A stretch of 64,000 nt of DNA from Candidatus Ventrousia excrementavium (GTDB lineage: Bacteria > Bacillota > Clostridia > Oscillospirales > Butyricicoccaceae): contig DVMR01000058.1 of the NCBI GenBank assembly GCA_018714845.1, positions 1 to 64,000 on the forward strand. Direction: 5' to 3'. The position numbers and the translations under genes are program-made. The notes beneath the pieces were generated by a model, which was not told where the DNA came from, did not search any database, and was given only the letters and a program-made list of their open reading frames with translations. Shown here one piece after another: positions 50,969 to 58,660 of this stretch (positions are counted from its first letter, which is position 1; every line of letters starts with the position of its first letter).

Positions 50969-51475
50969 ATGAGCGAGTATCTGGAAATCGGAAAAATCAT
51001 CAACACCCACGGCGTACGCGGCGAGCTCAAGCTCGACCCGTGGTGCGAACCCGGCGAGGTCTTTGAGGGTCTGAGCCAGGTCTACATCGACGGCCGGCCC
51101 GTCAGCGTTCGGGGCTGGCGGCTGCATCAGCGCTTTGTGCTTCTGACCCTCGAGGGCGTCGGTGACATGGACGCCGCTGCCGCACTTAAAAACCGCGTCG
51201 TCAGCGCGCGGCGCGACGAGATTGAACTGCCCGAGGGGCAGTATTTTTACAGCGACCTGTTCGGCTTTGAAGTATATGACAGCCGGGTCGGACAGGTCAT
51301 CGGCGTGCTTGAGGATGTACGCGAGCTGCCGGGCAGCGATTTATACGTTGTTCGCGACGCACAGGGGCGCGAAATCCTGGTTCCCGCCGTCGAAGCTTTT
51401 GAAGAAGAGGTCAATTTTGACACGCGCCGCCTGGTTCTGCGCACAATAGAGGGAATGCTTCCCGATGAAAATTGA
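50969..51475 (+). CDS. rimM: Ribosome maturation factor RimM
   Basis: A 168-residue 16S rRNA processing factor. The N-terminal RimM beta-barrel (EIGKIINTHGVRGELKLDPW) is followed by a PRC-barrel (YFYSDLFGFEVYDSRVGQVIGVLEDV, ILVPAVEAFEEEVNFDTRRLVL). It binds ribosomal protein S19 in late 30S assembly. Its stop overlaps the trmD start by 11 nt. Confidence 0.95.
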   Translation: MSEYLEIGKIINTHGVRGELKLDPWCEPGEVFEGLSQVYIDGRPVSVRGWRLHQRFVLLTLEGVGDMDAAAALKNRVVSARRDEIELPEGQYFYSDLFGFEVYDSRVGQVIGVLEDVRELPGSDLYVVRDAQGREILVPAVEAFEEEVNFDTRRLVLRTIEGMLPDEN

Positions 51476-52190
51476 CATTCTTACCCTGTTCCCCGAGGTG
51501 ATCGAGGCTGTACTCGGCAGCAGCATCATCGGCCGCGGACGTGAAAAGGGGCTTTTGGACATTGCCGCGCACAATATCCGAGATTATACTCCCGATAAGC
51601 ACGGACGCACGGACGATTATCCCTACGGCGGCGGACGCGGCATGGTCATGCAGTGCGAGCCGCTCTTCCGCTGTCTTGAAGCTGTGCGCGGGGACGAGCC
51701 GGTGCACACCGTCATGATGAGCGCGCAGGGCGCGCCGTTTGACCAGCAGAAGGCGCGCGAGCTTTTGGCGCACGGACGTTTTATCATCGTCTGCGGGCAC
51801 TACGAGGGCATTGACCGCCGCTTTATTGACCGCTGCGTGGACGAAGAAATCTCGCTGGGCGACTTTGTACTGACAGGCGGTGAAATTGCGGCCATGGCCG
51901 TGGCGGACGCTGTGTGCCGCATGGTGCCCGGCGTGCTGGCCGAGGACGTCTGCTTCACCGATGAAAGCCATTATTCCGGGCTTTTGGAATATCCCCAGTA
52001 CACCCGGCCTGAGGAATGGCGCGGACAGCGCGTGCCTGACATTCTGCTCTCGGGCCACCATGCCAATATTGAAAAATGGCGGCGCCGCCAGTCGCTTCTT
52101 CTGACGCGCACACGTCGCCCTGATTTGTTTGAAAGGCTTGACCTTTCACCCGAGGACCAGAAGCTGTTAAAGGAGGAAGAATCATGCTGA
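51465..52190 (+). CDS. trmD: tRNA (guanosine(37)-N1)-methyltransferase
   Basis: A 241-residue SPOUT methyltransferase. The substrate loop is PYGGGRGMVMQCEPLF, the knot HYEGIDRRFIDRCVDEEISLGDFVLTGGE, and SGHHANIEKWRRRQSL forms the C-terminal G36/G37-recognising part. It prevents +1 frameshifting at proline codons. It is coupled to rimM upstream and to the acetyltransferase downstream (7-nt overlap). Confidence 0.96.
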   Translation: MKIDILTLFPEVIEAVLGSSIIGRGREKGLLDIAAHNIRDYTPDKHGRTDDYPYGGGRGMVMQCEPLFRCLEAVRGDEPVHTVMMSAQGAPFDQQKARELLAHGRFIIVCGHYEGIDRRFIDRCVDEEISLGDFVLTGGEIAAMAVADAVCRMVPGVLAEDVCFTDESHYSGLLEYPQYTRPEEWRGQRVPDILLSGHHANIEKWRRRQSLLLTRTRRPDLFERLDLSPEDQKLLKEEESC

Positions 52191-52729
52191 GCCACACCGG
52201 AACCCGCGTTTTGGAAACGCCCCGCCTGGTGCTGCGGCGGTTTGAGGAAAAGGACGCCGAGGCCATGTTCGCCTGGGCGGGCGACAGCCAGGTCACCCGC
52301 TTCCTGCGCTACGCGACGCACAAAAGCGTCGATGACTCGCGCGCCGTCCTGCGGCAGTGGCAGGAATGCTACCGCCGCCCTGACTTTTACGAATGGGCCG
52401 TCACGGAAAAAGAAAACTCGCGCACTGTCGGCGCCATCGCGCTCAACGTCTTAAATGAGCACGACCGCAGCGGCGACGTCGGCTACTGCCTGCTGCGCGA
52501 GTGCTGGGGCCGCGGATACATGAGCGAAGCGCTGAGCGCTGTTTTAGAGTTCGGCTTTCACACCGTCGGTTTCAACCGCATCGAGGGGACGCATTCCGAG
52601 CTCAACCCCGCATCGGGCGCCGTCATGCGCCGCTGCGGAATGCAGTACGAGGGTCTGTCGCGTCAGCTTTATTACAGCAATGAGGGATTTCAGGACTGCC
52701 ACCGCTACGCGCGGCTCAAGTCGGACTGA
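52184..52729 (+). CDS. GNAT-family acetyltransferase (RimJ/RimL-like)
   Basis: A 181-residue protein: TPRLVLRRFEEKDAEAMFAWAGD at the start, YCLLRECWGRGYMSEALSAVLEFGFHTVGFNRIEGTHSELNPASGAVMRRCGM in the core, the acetyl-CoA site and typical RimJ/RimL motif. The target could be a protein N-terminus or a small molecule. The ATG has GGAGGAAG upstream and overlaps trmD. Confidence 0.88.
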   Translation: MLSHTGTRVLETPRLVLRRFEEKDAEAMFAWAGDSQVTRFLRYATHKSVDDSRAVLRQWQECYRRPDFYEWAVTEKENSRTVGAIALNVLNEHDRSGDVGYCLLRECWGRGYMSEALSAVLEFGFHTVGFNRIEGTHSELNPASGAVMRRCGMQYEGLSRQLYYSNEGFQDCHRYARLKSD

Positions 52730-52740
52730 TAAAAATACAA

Positions 52741-52775
52741 AAACAGCATGGCTGCTCGTGCCATGCTGTTTTTTT
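52741..52775. terminator. Bidirectional terminator between convergent operons
   Basis: A 12-bp stem AAACAGCATGGC / GCCATGCTGTTT, loop TGCTCGT, with a T run on the plus strand and the matching A run serving the minus strand. Confidence 0.9.
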
Positions 52776-52797
52776 ACTGTACTTTATCCGGCAGGCC

Positions 52798-53043
52798 TCA
52801 GTCGAGGATATCGACCATGACCTTGCGTCCGTCGCGCAGGCCATACGCCTTGACCAGCGCGCGGATTTCTTTTGCTATGCGGCCCTGCCGGCCGATCACC
52901 TTGCCCATATCGTCGGGCGCGACGCGAAGCTGCAGAGTCAGCGTGTCGCCCGCCTCGACCTCATTGACAGAGATCGCGTCAGGGTCCTGCACAAGACTGC
53001 GCACAATGTAAGTGAGCAGCTCTTTGACGTTGTGGTTTTCCAT
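52798..53043 (-). CDS. khpA: KH-domain RNA-binding protein KhpA (YlqC)
   Basis: An 81-residue single KH domain; the GxxG loop lies in GKVIGRQGRIAKEIRALVKAYG. In other Firmicutes KhpA works with KhpB (Jag) in RNA binding and cell-size control. It lies 3 nt after rpsP and is the last gene of the ylxM-ffh-rpsP-khpA operon. Confidence 0.93.
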   Translation of the reverse strand: MENHNVKELLTYIVRSLVQDPDAISVNEVEAGDTLTLQLRVAPDDMGKVIGRQGRIAKEIRALVKAYGLRDGRKVMVDILD

Positions 53044-53046
53044 AGA

Positions 53047-53286
53047 TTACAGAACACCGGCCTTTTTGAGCAGTCCGCGAACAGTATCGGTGGGCTGTGC
53101 GCCGTTTTTGACCCACTGGTGCACGCGCTCGGCGTCCACCTTGATTTCGGCAGGATTGGTCAGGGGATTATAAGTGCCCAGCTCCTCGATAAACCGGCCG
53201 TCGCGCGGGGAACGGGAATCAGCGACGATGATGCGGTAAAACGGAGCCTTCTTGGCGCCCATTCTCTTCAGTCTGATCTTAACCAT
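53047..53286 (-). CDS. rpsP: 30S ribosomal protein S16
   Basis: A 79-residue S16: [25 protein letters not shown] and [13 protein letters not shown] are invariant family segments. ATG 53286 has GGAGGTGA five bases upstream; a codon three earlier is in frame but not usable. It lies between ffh and khpA. Confidence 0.96.
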   Translation of the reverse strand: MVKIRLKRMGAKKAPFYRIIVADSRSPRDGRFIEELGTYNPLTNPAEIKVDAERVHQWVKNGAQPTDTVRGLLKKAGVL

Positions 53287-53334
53287 GCTTTTCACCTCCG
53301 TATTTTTTCTCTGTATATTGCAATGCGTTATTGC

Positions 53335-54675
53335 CTAAAACGGGAACCTGATACCGCCGCGGCCGCGGCGCATTTTTTTGCCGCCGCCTGCCAGCTGCTT
53401 CATCATTTTCTGCGCTGCGTCAAACTGCTTGAGCAGCCGGTTGACGTCCTCGATTTTGAGCCCGCAGCCGGCGGCAATGCGCTTTTTGCGGCTGAAATTG
53501 AGGATATCCGGATTGTCGCGCTCGCGCGGGGTCATGGACAAAATAATGGCTTCGGTGCGCGCCATCTGCTTTTCGTCGACCTGCGCGCCGGCCAGCGCCT
53601 TGCCCGCGCCGCCGGGGAGCATGGCGGCAATCTCGCTCATGCCGCCCATATTTTTCATCTGGCTCATCTGGTCATAAAAGTCGGTCAGCGTCAGCTTGCC
53701 CTGGCGCATACGCTTTTCAAGGTCCTGCGCTTTTTTCTCGTCAAAGCTCTCCTGCGCCTTTTCGATGAGCGACATAACGTCGCCCATGCCCAGAATGCGC
53801 GACGCCATGCGGTCGGGATAAAAGGGCTCAATAGCGTCGAGCTTTTCACCCATGCCGCAGAACTTGATGGGCTTGCCGGTGACTGCGCGAATGGACAGTG
53901 CTGCGCCGCCGCGGCTGTCGCCGTCGAGCTTGGTCATGAGCACCGAATCGATGCCCAACGCCTCGTCAAAGGCTGTTGCGGCGTTGACAGCATCCTGGCC
54001 CGTCATGCCGTCGACGACCAGCATAATCTCGTGCGGCTTGACGGCTGCCTTGATATTTTTCAGCTCCTGCATAAGCTGCTCGTCAATGTGCAGACGGCCC
54101 GCCGTGTCGATAAACAGCATGTCGTTGCCATGCCGGCGCGCATGTTCATATGCCGCCTGCGCAATGGCGACCGGGTCGCCCTGGCCCTGCTCAAACACCG
54201 GAATGTCGAGTTTGCCGCCGACGACCTTGAGCTGGTCAATGGCGGCCGGGCGATAGACGTCGCAGGCCACCAGCAGCGGCCGGCGGCTCTCACGCTTTTT
54301 AAAATACCCTGCCAGCTTGGCGATGTTCGTCGTTTTACCCGCGCCTTGCAGGCCGACAAACATGATGACCGTCGGCGGCGAGTTGGCCATGCGAATGCGG
54401 CTCTGCCCGCCGCCCATCAGGGCACACAGCTCGTCGTTGACGATTTTGATGACCTGCTGCGCAGGCGACAGGCTTTCCAGAATATCCTCGCCCACTGCCT
54501 TTTCGCTGACGCGGGCGATAAAATCCTTGACCACGCGGAAGTTGACGTCAGCCTCGAGCAGCGCCATGCGAATCTCGCGCATGGCCGCCTTGACATCGCT
54601 TTCAGTCAGACGCCCGCGCGAACGCAGGTTTTTGAATACTTTATTGAGTTTTTCGGTCAGTCCTTCAAATGCCAT
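53335..54675 (-). CDS. ffh: Signal recognition particle GTPase
   Basis: A 446-residue SRP54/Ffh protein: N domain, then G domain with GLQGAGKTTNIAKLAGYF (G1), DTAGRLH (G3), TKLDGDSRGGAAL and FCGMGEKLDAIEPFYPDRMASRILGMGD. The C-terminal M domain is methionine-rich (QMSQMKNMGGM), ending in a Gly/Arg tail. It starts on the A of the ylxM stop (TGATG), so translation is coupled. Confidence 0.97.
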   Translation of the reverse strand: MAFEGLTEKLNKVFKNLRSRGRLTESDVKAAMREIRMALLEADVNFRVVKDFIARVSEKAVGEDILESLSPAQQVIKIVNDELCALMGGGQSRIRMANSPPTVIMFVGLQGAGKTTNIAKLAGYFKKRESRRPLLVACDVYRPAAIDQLKVVGGKLDIPVFEQGQGDPVAIAQAAYEHARRHGNDMLFIDTAGRLHIDEQLMQELKNIKAAVKPHEIMLVVDGMTGQDAVNAATAFDEALGIDSVLMTKLDGDSRGGAALSIRAVTGKPIKFCGMGEKLDAIEPFYPDRMASRILGMGDVMSLIEKAQESFDEKKAQDLEKRMRQGKLTLTDFYDQMSQMKNMGGMSEIAAMLPGGAGKALAGAQVDEKQMARTEAIILSMTPRERDNPDILNFSRKKRIAAGCGLKIEDVNRLLKQFDAAQKMMKQLAGGGKKMRRGRGGIRFPF

Positions 54676-55043
54676 CAGTTGTCTCCCATCAGCTCACGGG
54701 TCAGCGTCAGAATCTCGCCGACCGCCCCGGCAATCTCATAGCTTTTGATGCGGGCATTGGCCTGGTTGATGTACGCGGCGTTTTCGGCAATCTTGCGCAC
54801 GCGCGCTTCGACGCCGCCGTAGCGGCGCACCAGGTGCAGCCGGTCCTCGGTATCGCGCAGGATGGTCTCAGCGCGGACAATGGCGTCGCGCACGCCCTGA
54901 CGCGAAATTTCCGCCTGTTCAGCGATTTCAGACAGCGATAAATCCTCGTTATAATACAAATCGAAAAGCTCTTTCTGCTTTTCTGTCAAAAGTTCGCCGT
55001 AAAAGTCGAACAGCATCGACATGGTAAAGGTATCGCTTTTCAC
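54675..55043 (-). CDS. ylxM: YlxM-family (UPF0122) putative SRP-associated DNA-binding protein
   Basis: A 122-residue protein with a sigma-70 region 4-like helix-turn-helix: LLTEKQKELFDLYYNEDLSLSEIAEQAEISRQGVRDAIVRAE. YlxM proteins are encoded next to ffh in many Firmicutes and in Streptococcus modulate SRP activity. The start is GTG 55043 with GAGGATAG upstream; ATG seven codons later is a weaker option. Confidence 0.93.
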   Translation of the reverse strand: MKSDTFTMSMLFDFYGELLTEKQKELFDLYYNEDLSLSEIAEQAEISRQGVRDAIVRAETILRDTEDRLHLVRRYGGVEARVRKIAENAAYINQANARIKSYEIAGAVGEILTLTRELMGDN

Positions 55044-55091
55044 AAGCTATCCTCACTTTCTGTAAAGCCATGCCGCTTTACAACAAGAGAT

Positions 55092-55120
55092 ACTATACAT
55101 GATTTTCTTGTAAAAGTCAA
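55092..55120 (-). promoter_or_regulatory. ylxM-ffh-rpsP-khpA promoter
   Basis: On the minus strand TTGACT (55115-55120), a 17-nt spacer and TATAGT (55092-55097). Confidence 0.7.
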
Positions 55121-55253
55121 GCGGGATTTTCGTCTTTTCCTGCGATTTCATCGAGGCGGGGCGCGCCCTGGTGCCATACCTGCCGTCACAGCTAAATCTG
55201 GCTGCCACTCTTTATGCGCCGGGCTGCGGCAGCAGGTGTGTTTCCCCCGGCTC

Positions 55254-55282
55254 TTGCAAAAAGCTCCGGCCGCGGATATAAT
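55254..55282 (+). promoter_or_regulatory. lgt-folD promoter
   Basis: TTGCAA (55254-55259), a 17-nt spacer and a perfect TATAAT (55277-55282). Confidence 0.7.
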
Positions 55283-55328
55283 AGGGAATATTCCCCCTGA
55301 AAGGATGTGACGGGTTTTCCCGCGCAGC

Positions 55329-56174
55329 ATGACTCATACCATCGGATTCCCCGGTCTTTTTGAAAAGACTTTTACACTGAATACCGAGGCACTGTCCTTT
55401 TCCATTGGCTCATTTGATTTCAGCATCAAATGGTACGGCGTCATTATTGCCGTCGGCTTTATACTGGCTGTTTTGTACGTCACAAGGCGGGCGCCGCAGT
55501 TCGGCACGAACAGCGACGAAATCATCGACCTCTTGCTGTGGGCGCTGCCCATCGGCATCGTCGGCGCGCGGCTCTATTTTGTCTTGAACAAGTGGGACTA
55601 TTACGGCCAGCACCCTGAGGACATCGTCAAAATCTGGGAGGGCGGCCTGGCCATTTACGGCGGCATTATCGCCGCATTCCTTACTGTTGTCGTTTTCAGC
55701 CGCGTGCGCAAATGCAACATGCTGGGCATTATGGACATCGGTTCGCTCGGGCTGCTCATCGGCCAGCTGGTCGGGCGCTGGGCCAACTTTGTCAACGCCG
55801 AGGCTCACGGCGGCGAGACCGACTTGCCCTGGGGCATGACCATTGACGGCGGGACTCCGGTGCACCCGACCTTTCTCTATGAATCGTTATGGAATCTGAT
55901 TGGCTTTACGCTGCTGCACTTTTATTCCAAAAAGAAGCGCGCGTTTGCCGGCGAAATTACCCTGCTGTATTTTGCCTGGTACGGCTTCGGCCGCTTTTTC
56001 ATCGAGGGACTGCGCATCGACAGTCTCTACCTGGGGCACACCAATATCCGCATTTCGCAGGCGCTGGCGCTCGTTTTGTTCCTGATTGCGGGCGGTCTGT
56101 GGCTTTACCTGCGCCTGTCAAAAAACTACAAGCCTATTGCCAAGGAGGAACCGAAAAATGCCGACAATCATTGA
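55329..56174 (+). CDS. lgt: Prolipoprotein diacylglyceryl transferase
   Basis: A 281-residue polytopic membrane enzyme that transfers diacylglycerol to lipobox cysteines. The Lgt signature is [21 protein letters not shown], with [15 protein letters not shown] near the end. It processes lipoproteins such as the five predicted in this window. An AAAGGATG site lies 21 nt before the ATG, further than usual; no in-frame alternative exists because a stop is close upstream. Confidence 0.95.
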   Translation: MTHTIGFPGLFEKTFTLNTEALSFSIGSFDFSIKWYGVIIAVGFILAVLYVTRRAPQFGTNSDEIIDLLLWALPIGIVGARLYFVLNKWDYYGQHPEDIVKIWEGGLAIYGGIIAAFLTVVVFSRVRKCNMLGIMDIGSLGLLIGQLVGRWANFVNAEAHGGETDLPWGMTIDGGTPVHPTFLYESLWNLIGFTLLHFYSKKKRAFAGEITLLYFAWYGFGRFFIEGLRIDSLYLGHTNIRISQALALVLFLIAGGLWLYLRLSKNYKPIAKEEPKNADNH

Positions 56175-57012
56175 TGGTAAGACCACTGCCAAAAACCTGC
56201 GCGAGGACGTGCGGCGTCAGACCGAACAGCTCAAGGCGCAGGGCGTCGTGCCCGGGCTGGCCGTCATTTTAGTGGGCGACGACCCGGCGTCACAGATTTA
56301 CGTCCGCAATAAGGAAAAGGCGTGTGCTGACTGCGGCTTTTACAGCGAAAAGCACGCTTTGCCGGCGTCGACCACCGAGGCCGAGCTGCTTGCGCTCATC
56401 GACAGGCTCAATCACGACGACCGCATCAGCGGTATTTTGTGTCAGCTGCCTGTGCCCAAGCACATAGACGAACAGAAAGTCATTCTGGCCATTGACCCCA
56501 AAAAGGATGTCGATGCCTTTCACCCGCAGAATGTCGGCCGCATCATGACGGGCGACATTCTGTTCGCGCCCTGCACGCCGGCCGGCGTCATGACGCTTCT
56601 CGATACCTATGGCATTGACCCCAAAGGCAAAAAATGCGTTGTTGTCGGCCGCTCCAACATTGTTGGCAAGCCGCAGGCCATGCTTTTGCTGCACCGCCAC
56701 GGCACGGTGACCATCTGTCATTCGCGCACTGCCGACCTTGCCGCAGAGACCCGTCAGGCAGACATTCTGGTAGCCGCCATCGGCAAGCCCAAGTTCATCA
56801 CCGCCGATATGGTCAAGGATGGCGCCGTCGTCATTGACGTGGGCATGGACCACGACGAAAACGGCAAGCTGTGCGGCGACGTAGACTATGAAAACGTTGC
56901 GCCCAAGTGTTCGTTCATCACGCCGGTACCCGGGGGTGTCGGCCCCATGACCATTGCCACACTGATGCAGAACACCCTGCTGGCCGCAAAGCTTCAGCAC
57001 GGTCTGCAATAA
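56158..57012 (+). CDS. folD: Bifunctional methylenetetrahydrofolate dehydrogenase/cyclohydrolase
   Basis: A 284-residue one-carbon enzyme: [26 protein letters not shown] (catalytic Lys in YVRNKEKA), [39 protein letters not shown] for NADP, and [14 protein letters not shown]. It interconverts methylene- and formyl-tetrahydrofolate. ATG 56158 has AAGGAGG upstream and overlaps lgt by 17 nt. A terminator follows. Confidence 0.96.
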   Translation: MPTIIDGKTTAKNLREDVRRQTEQLKAQGVVPGLAVILVGDDPASQIYVRNKEKACADCGFYSEKHALPASTTEAELLALIDRLNHDDRISGILCQLPVPKHIDEQKVILAIDPKKDVDAFHPQNVGRIMTGDILFAPCTPAGVMTLLDTYGIDPKGKKCVVVGRSNIVGKPQAMLLLHRHGTVTICHSRTADLAAETRQADILVAAIGKPKFITADMVKDGAVVIDVGMDHDENGKLCGDVDYENVAPKCSFITPVPGGVGPMTIATLMQNTLLAAKLQHGLQ

Positions 57013-57027
57013 GCTGCGTACATGGTA

Positions 57028-57058
57028 AAAGCAGCAGGCCTGATGCCTGCTGCTTTCT
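57028..57058 (+). terminator. Terminator of lgt-folD
   Basis: Stem AAAGCAGCAGGC / GCCTGCTGCTTT with a five-base loop, then CTCT. Confidence 0.85.
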
Positions 57059-57142
57059 CTGTCAGAATTTTAAGATTTTCTTCATGCACTCCGCCAGTGT
57101 TTGTGGTAAGCTGAAACTATCCTGCCAGGGGGAGTGAGACCT

Positions 57143-57817
57143 TTGAACAACCATACAGACCGTCTGAGCGAACGGCAGAAGCGCGTGCGGATGCGCCGCC
57201 TGCGCCGCCGGATGATTTTATGCGCGCCGCCTGTCCTGCTGGCGCTCGTCATCGGCTTTTTGATTTTCCGGCCCCGCAGCCCTGTTTTGACAGCTGAAGA
57301 GCTGGGGCTGCCCGACTGGGTGACCGTCGACCTGCTGCCGGTCAACGAATGGTCGCGTCCCGGCACGCCCCTCGACGCTGTCAATGGCATTGTCGTGCAC
57401 TATGTCGGCAACCCGGGCACTACAGCGGCGCAAAACCACAGCTATTTTGAAAACCTTGCCACCACGCACGAGACCAAGGCGAGCAGCAATTTTCTCATTG
57501 GCCTGGATGGCGAGGTCCTGCTCAACGTCCCGCCCGATGAGGTCGCCTTTTGCTCGAACGAGCGCAATAACGACACTCTGTCCATTGAATGCTGCCATCC
57601 CGGCGCGGACGGCGCCTTTACCGACGAGACCTATGACAGCCTTGTACGGCTGGTCGCCTTTTTATGCGACGCCTATGACCTGTCGCGCGAAGACATCATC
57701 CGCCATTACGACATCACCGGCAAGCAGTGCCCGCTGTATTTTGTCGAGCACCCCGACGCGTGGGATGCCTTTCTCGACGACGTCGAAGCATATGAGGCGC
57801 CGTCCGAAGAGGCCTAG
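57143..57817 (+). CDS. Membrane-anchored N-acetylmuramoyl-L-alanine amidase (Amidase_2)
   Basis: A 224-residue protein. A basic cytoplasmic tail precedes one membrane helix (ILCAPPVLLALVIGFLIF, about residues 27-45), then an amidase_2/PGRP domain outside. The zinc ligands are expected in GIVVHYVG (His), IIRHYDITGKQCP (His) and the Cys/Asp after GKQC. It should cleave the sugar-peptide bond in peptidoglycan. Start TTG 57143, with GGGGGAGTGA upstream. Its stop overlaps the convergent ung by 4 nt. Confidence 0.88.
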   Translation: MNNHTDRLSERQKRVRMRRLRRRMILCAPPVLLALVIGFLIFRPRSPVLTAEELGLPDWVTVDLLPVNEWSRPGTPLDAVNGIVVHYVGNPGTTAAQNHSYFENLATTHETKASSNFLIGLDGEVLLNVPPDEVAFCSNERNNDTLSIECCHPGADGAFTDETYDSLVRLVAFLCDAYDLSREDIIRHYDITGKQCPLYFVEHPDAWDAFLDDVEAYEAPSEEA

Positions 57818-58494
57818 ACTTCCTCGTGCGACGGACTGGACCAGTCGATGGGCTTCTGTCCGTTCCGGACAAGGAATTCGTTGGCGCGTGAAAAGTGGCG
57901 GCACCCGAAAAAACCCGATGCTGAAAGGGGGCTGGGGTGCGCGCACTGCAGCACCAGATGGGGCGTGCCCCGCAAAAGGGGGGCTTTTGCCCGCGCATTG
58001 GCTCCCCACAGCATAAAGACCATTGGCTCGGGCCGCAGAGCCAGCTTTTCAATGACATGGTCGGTAAAAATCTCCCAGCCTGCGCCGCGGTGTGAGTTGG
58101 GCTGGCCCGCCCGCACGGTCAGCACTGTGTTGAGCAGCAGAACGCCCTGCCGGGCCCAGCTTTCAAGACATCCGTGCGGCGGAATCGGAGCCCCGACGTC
58201 ACTCTGAATCTCCTGAAAAATGTTGCTCAGCGACGGCGGCACGGGCACGCCGCGGCGGACCGAAAAGCTCAGTCCGTGCGCCTGTCCTGGACCGTGGTAC
58301 GGGTCCTGACCCAGAATGACGACGCTGACCGCACTGTAGGGCGTCAGCCGCAGTGCGTTGAAAATATCATACATATCCGGGTACACGGGGCCGGATGCGT
58401 ATTCGCGCTTTAAGAAAGCGCGCAGCTTCTGGTAATATTCCCTGTCAAACTCCCCCGCAAGCACAGTGTCCCAGTCATTTCCAATATGGACCAT
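57814..58494 (-). CDS. ung: Uracil-DNA glycosylase
   Basis: A 226-residue family 1 UDG: active site VVILGQDPYHGPGQAHGLSFSV (Asp and His motif), LLLNTVLTV, and the DNA-intercalating HPSPLSA loop. It removes uracil from DNA. The gene stands alone and is convergent with the amidase gene. Confidence 0.96.
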   Translation of the reverse strand: MVHIGNDWDTVLAGEFDREYYQKLRAFLKREYASGPVYPDMYDIFNALRLTPYSAVSVVILGQDPYHGPGQAHGLSFSVRRGVPVPPSLSNIFQEIQSDVGAPIPPHGCLESWARQGVLLLNTVLTVRAGQPNSHRGAGWEIFTDHVIEKLALRPEPMVFMLWGANARAKAPLLRGTPHLVLQCAHPSPLSASGFFGCRHFSRANEFLVRNGQKPIDWSSPSHEEV

Positions 58495-58552
58495 GGCGGC
58501 CTCCTTTTTTGTTTTCCACTATTATACAGCATGACCCGGTGCGCGGCAATGA

Positions 58553-58581
58553 TTGCATTGCGCGCTTTTTTTTGATATAAT
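58553..58581 (+). promoter_or_regulatory. Promoter of the SLH/WG-repeat gene
   Basis: TTGCAT (58553-58558), a 17-nt spacer with a T tract, and TATAAT (58576-58581). An 80-nt leader precedes the ATG. Confidence 0.7.
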
Positions 58582-58660
58582 AACCAGACAACCAGGCTTT
58601 GCCGGGCCGGCGCACTCGGCAGGGCCTTTTCACTCACTGCGCCGGAAAGGATGGCTGACT

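Noticed and set aside
53032-54741. Long plus-strand open frame (569 codons) opposite ffh and rpsP
   Set aside because: Same reason: ffh, rpsP and ylxM are unmistakable on the minus strand.
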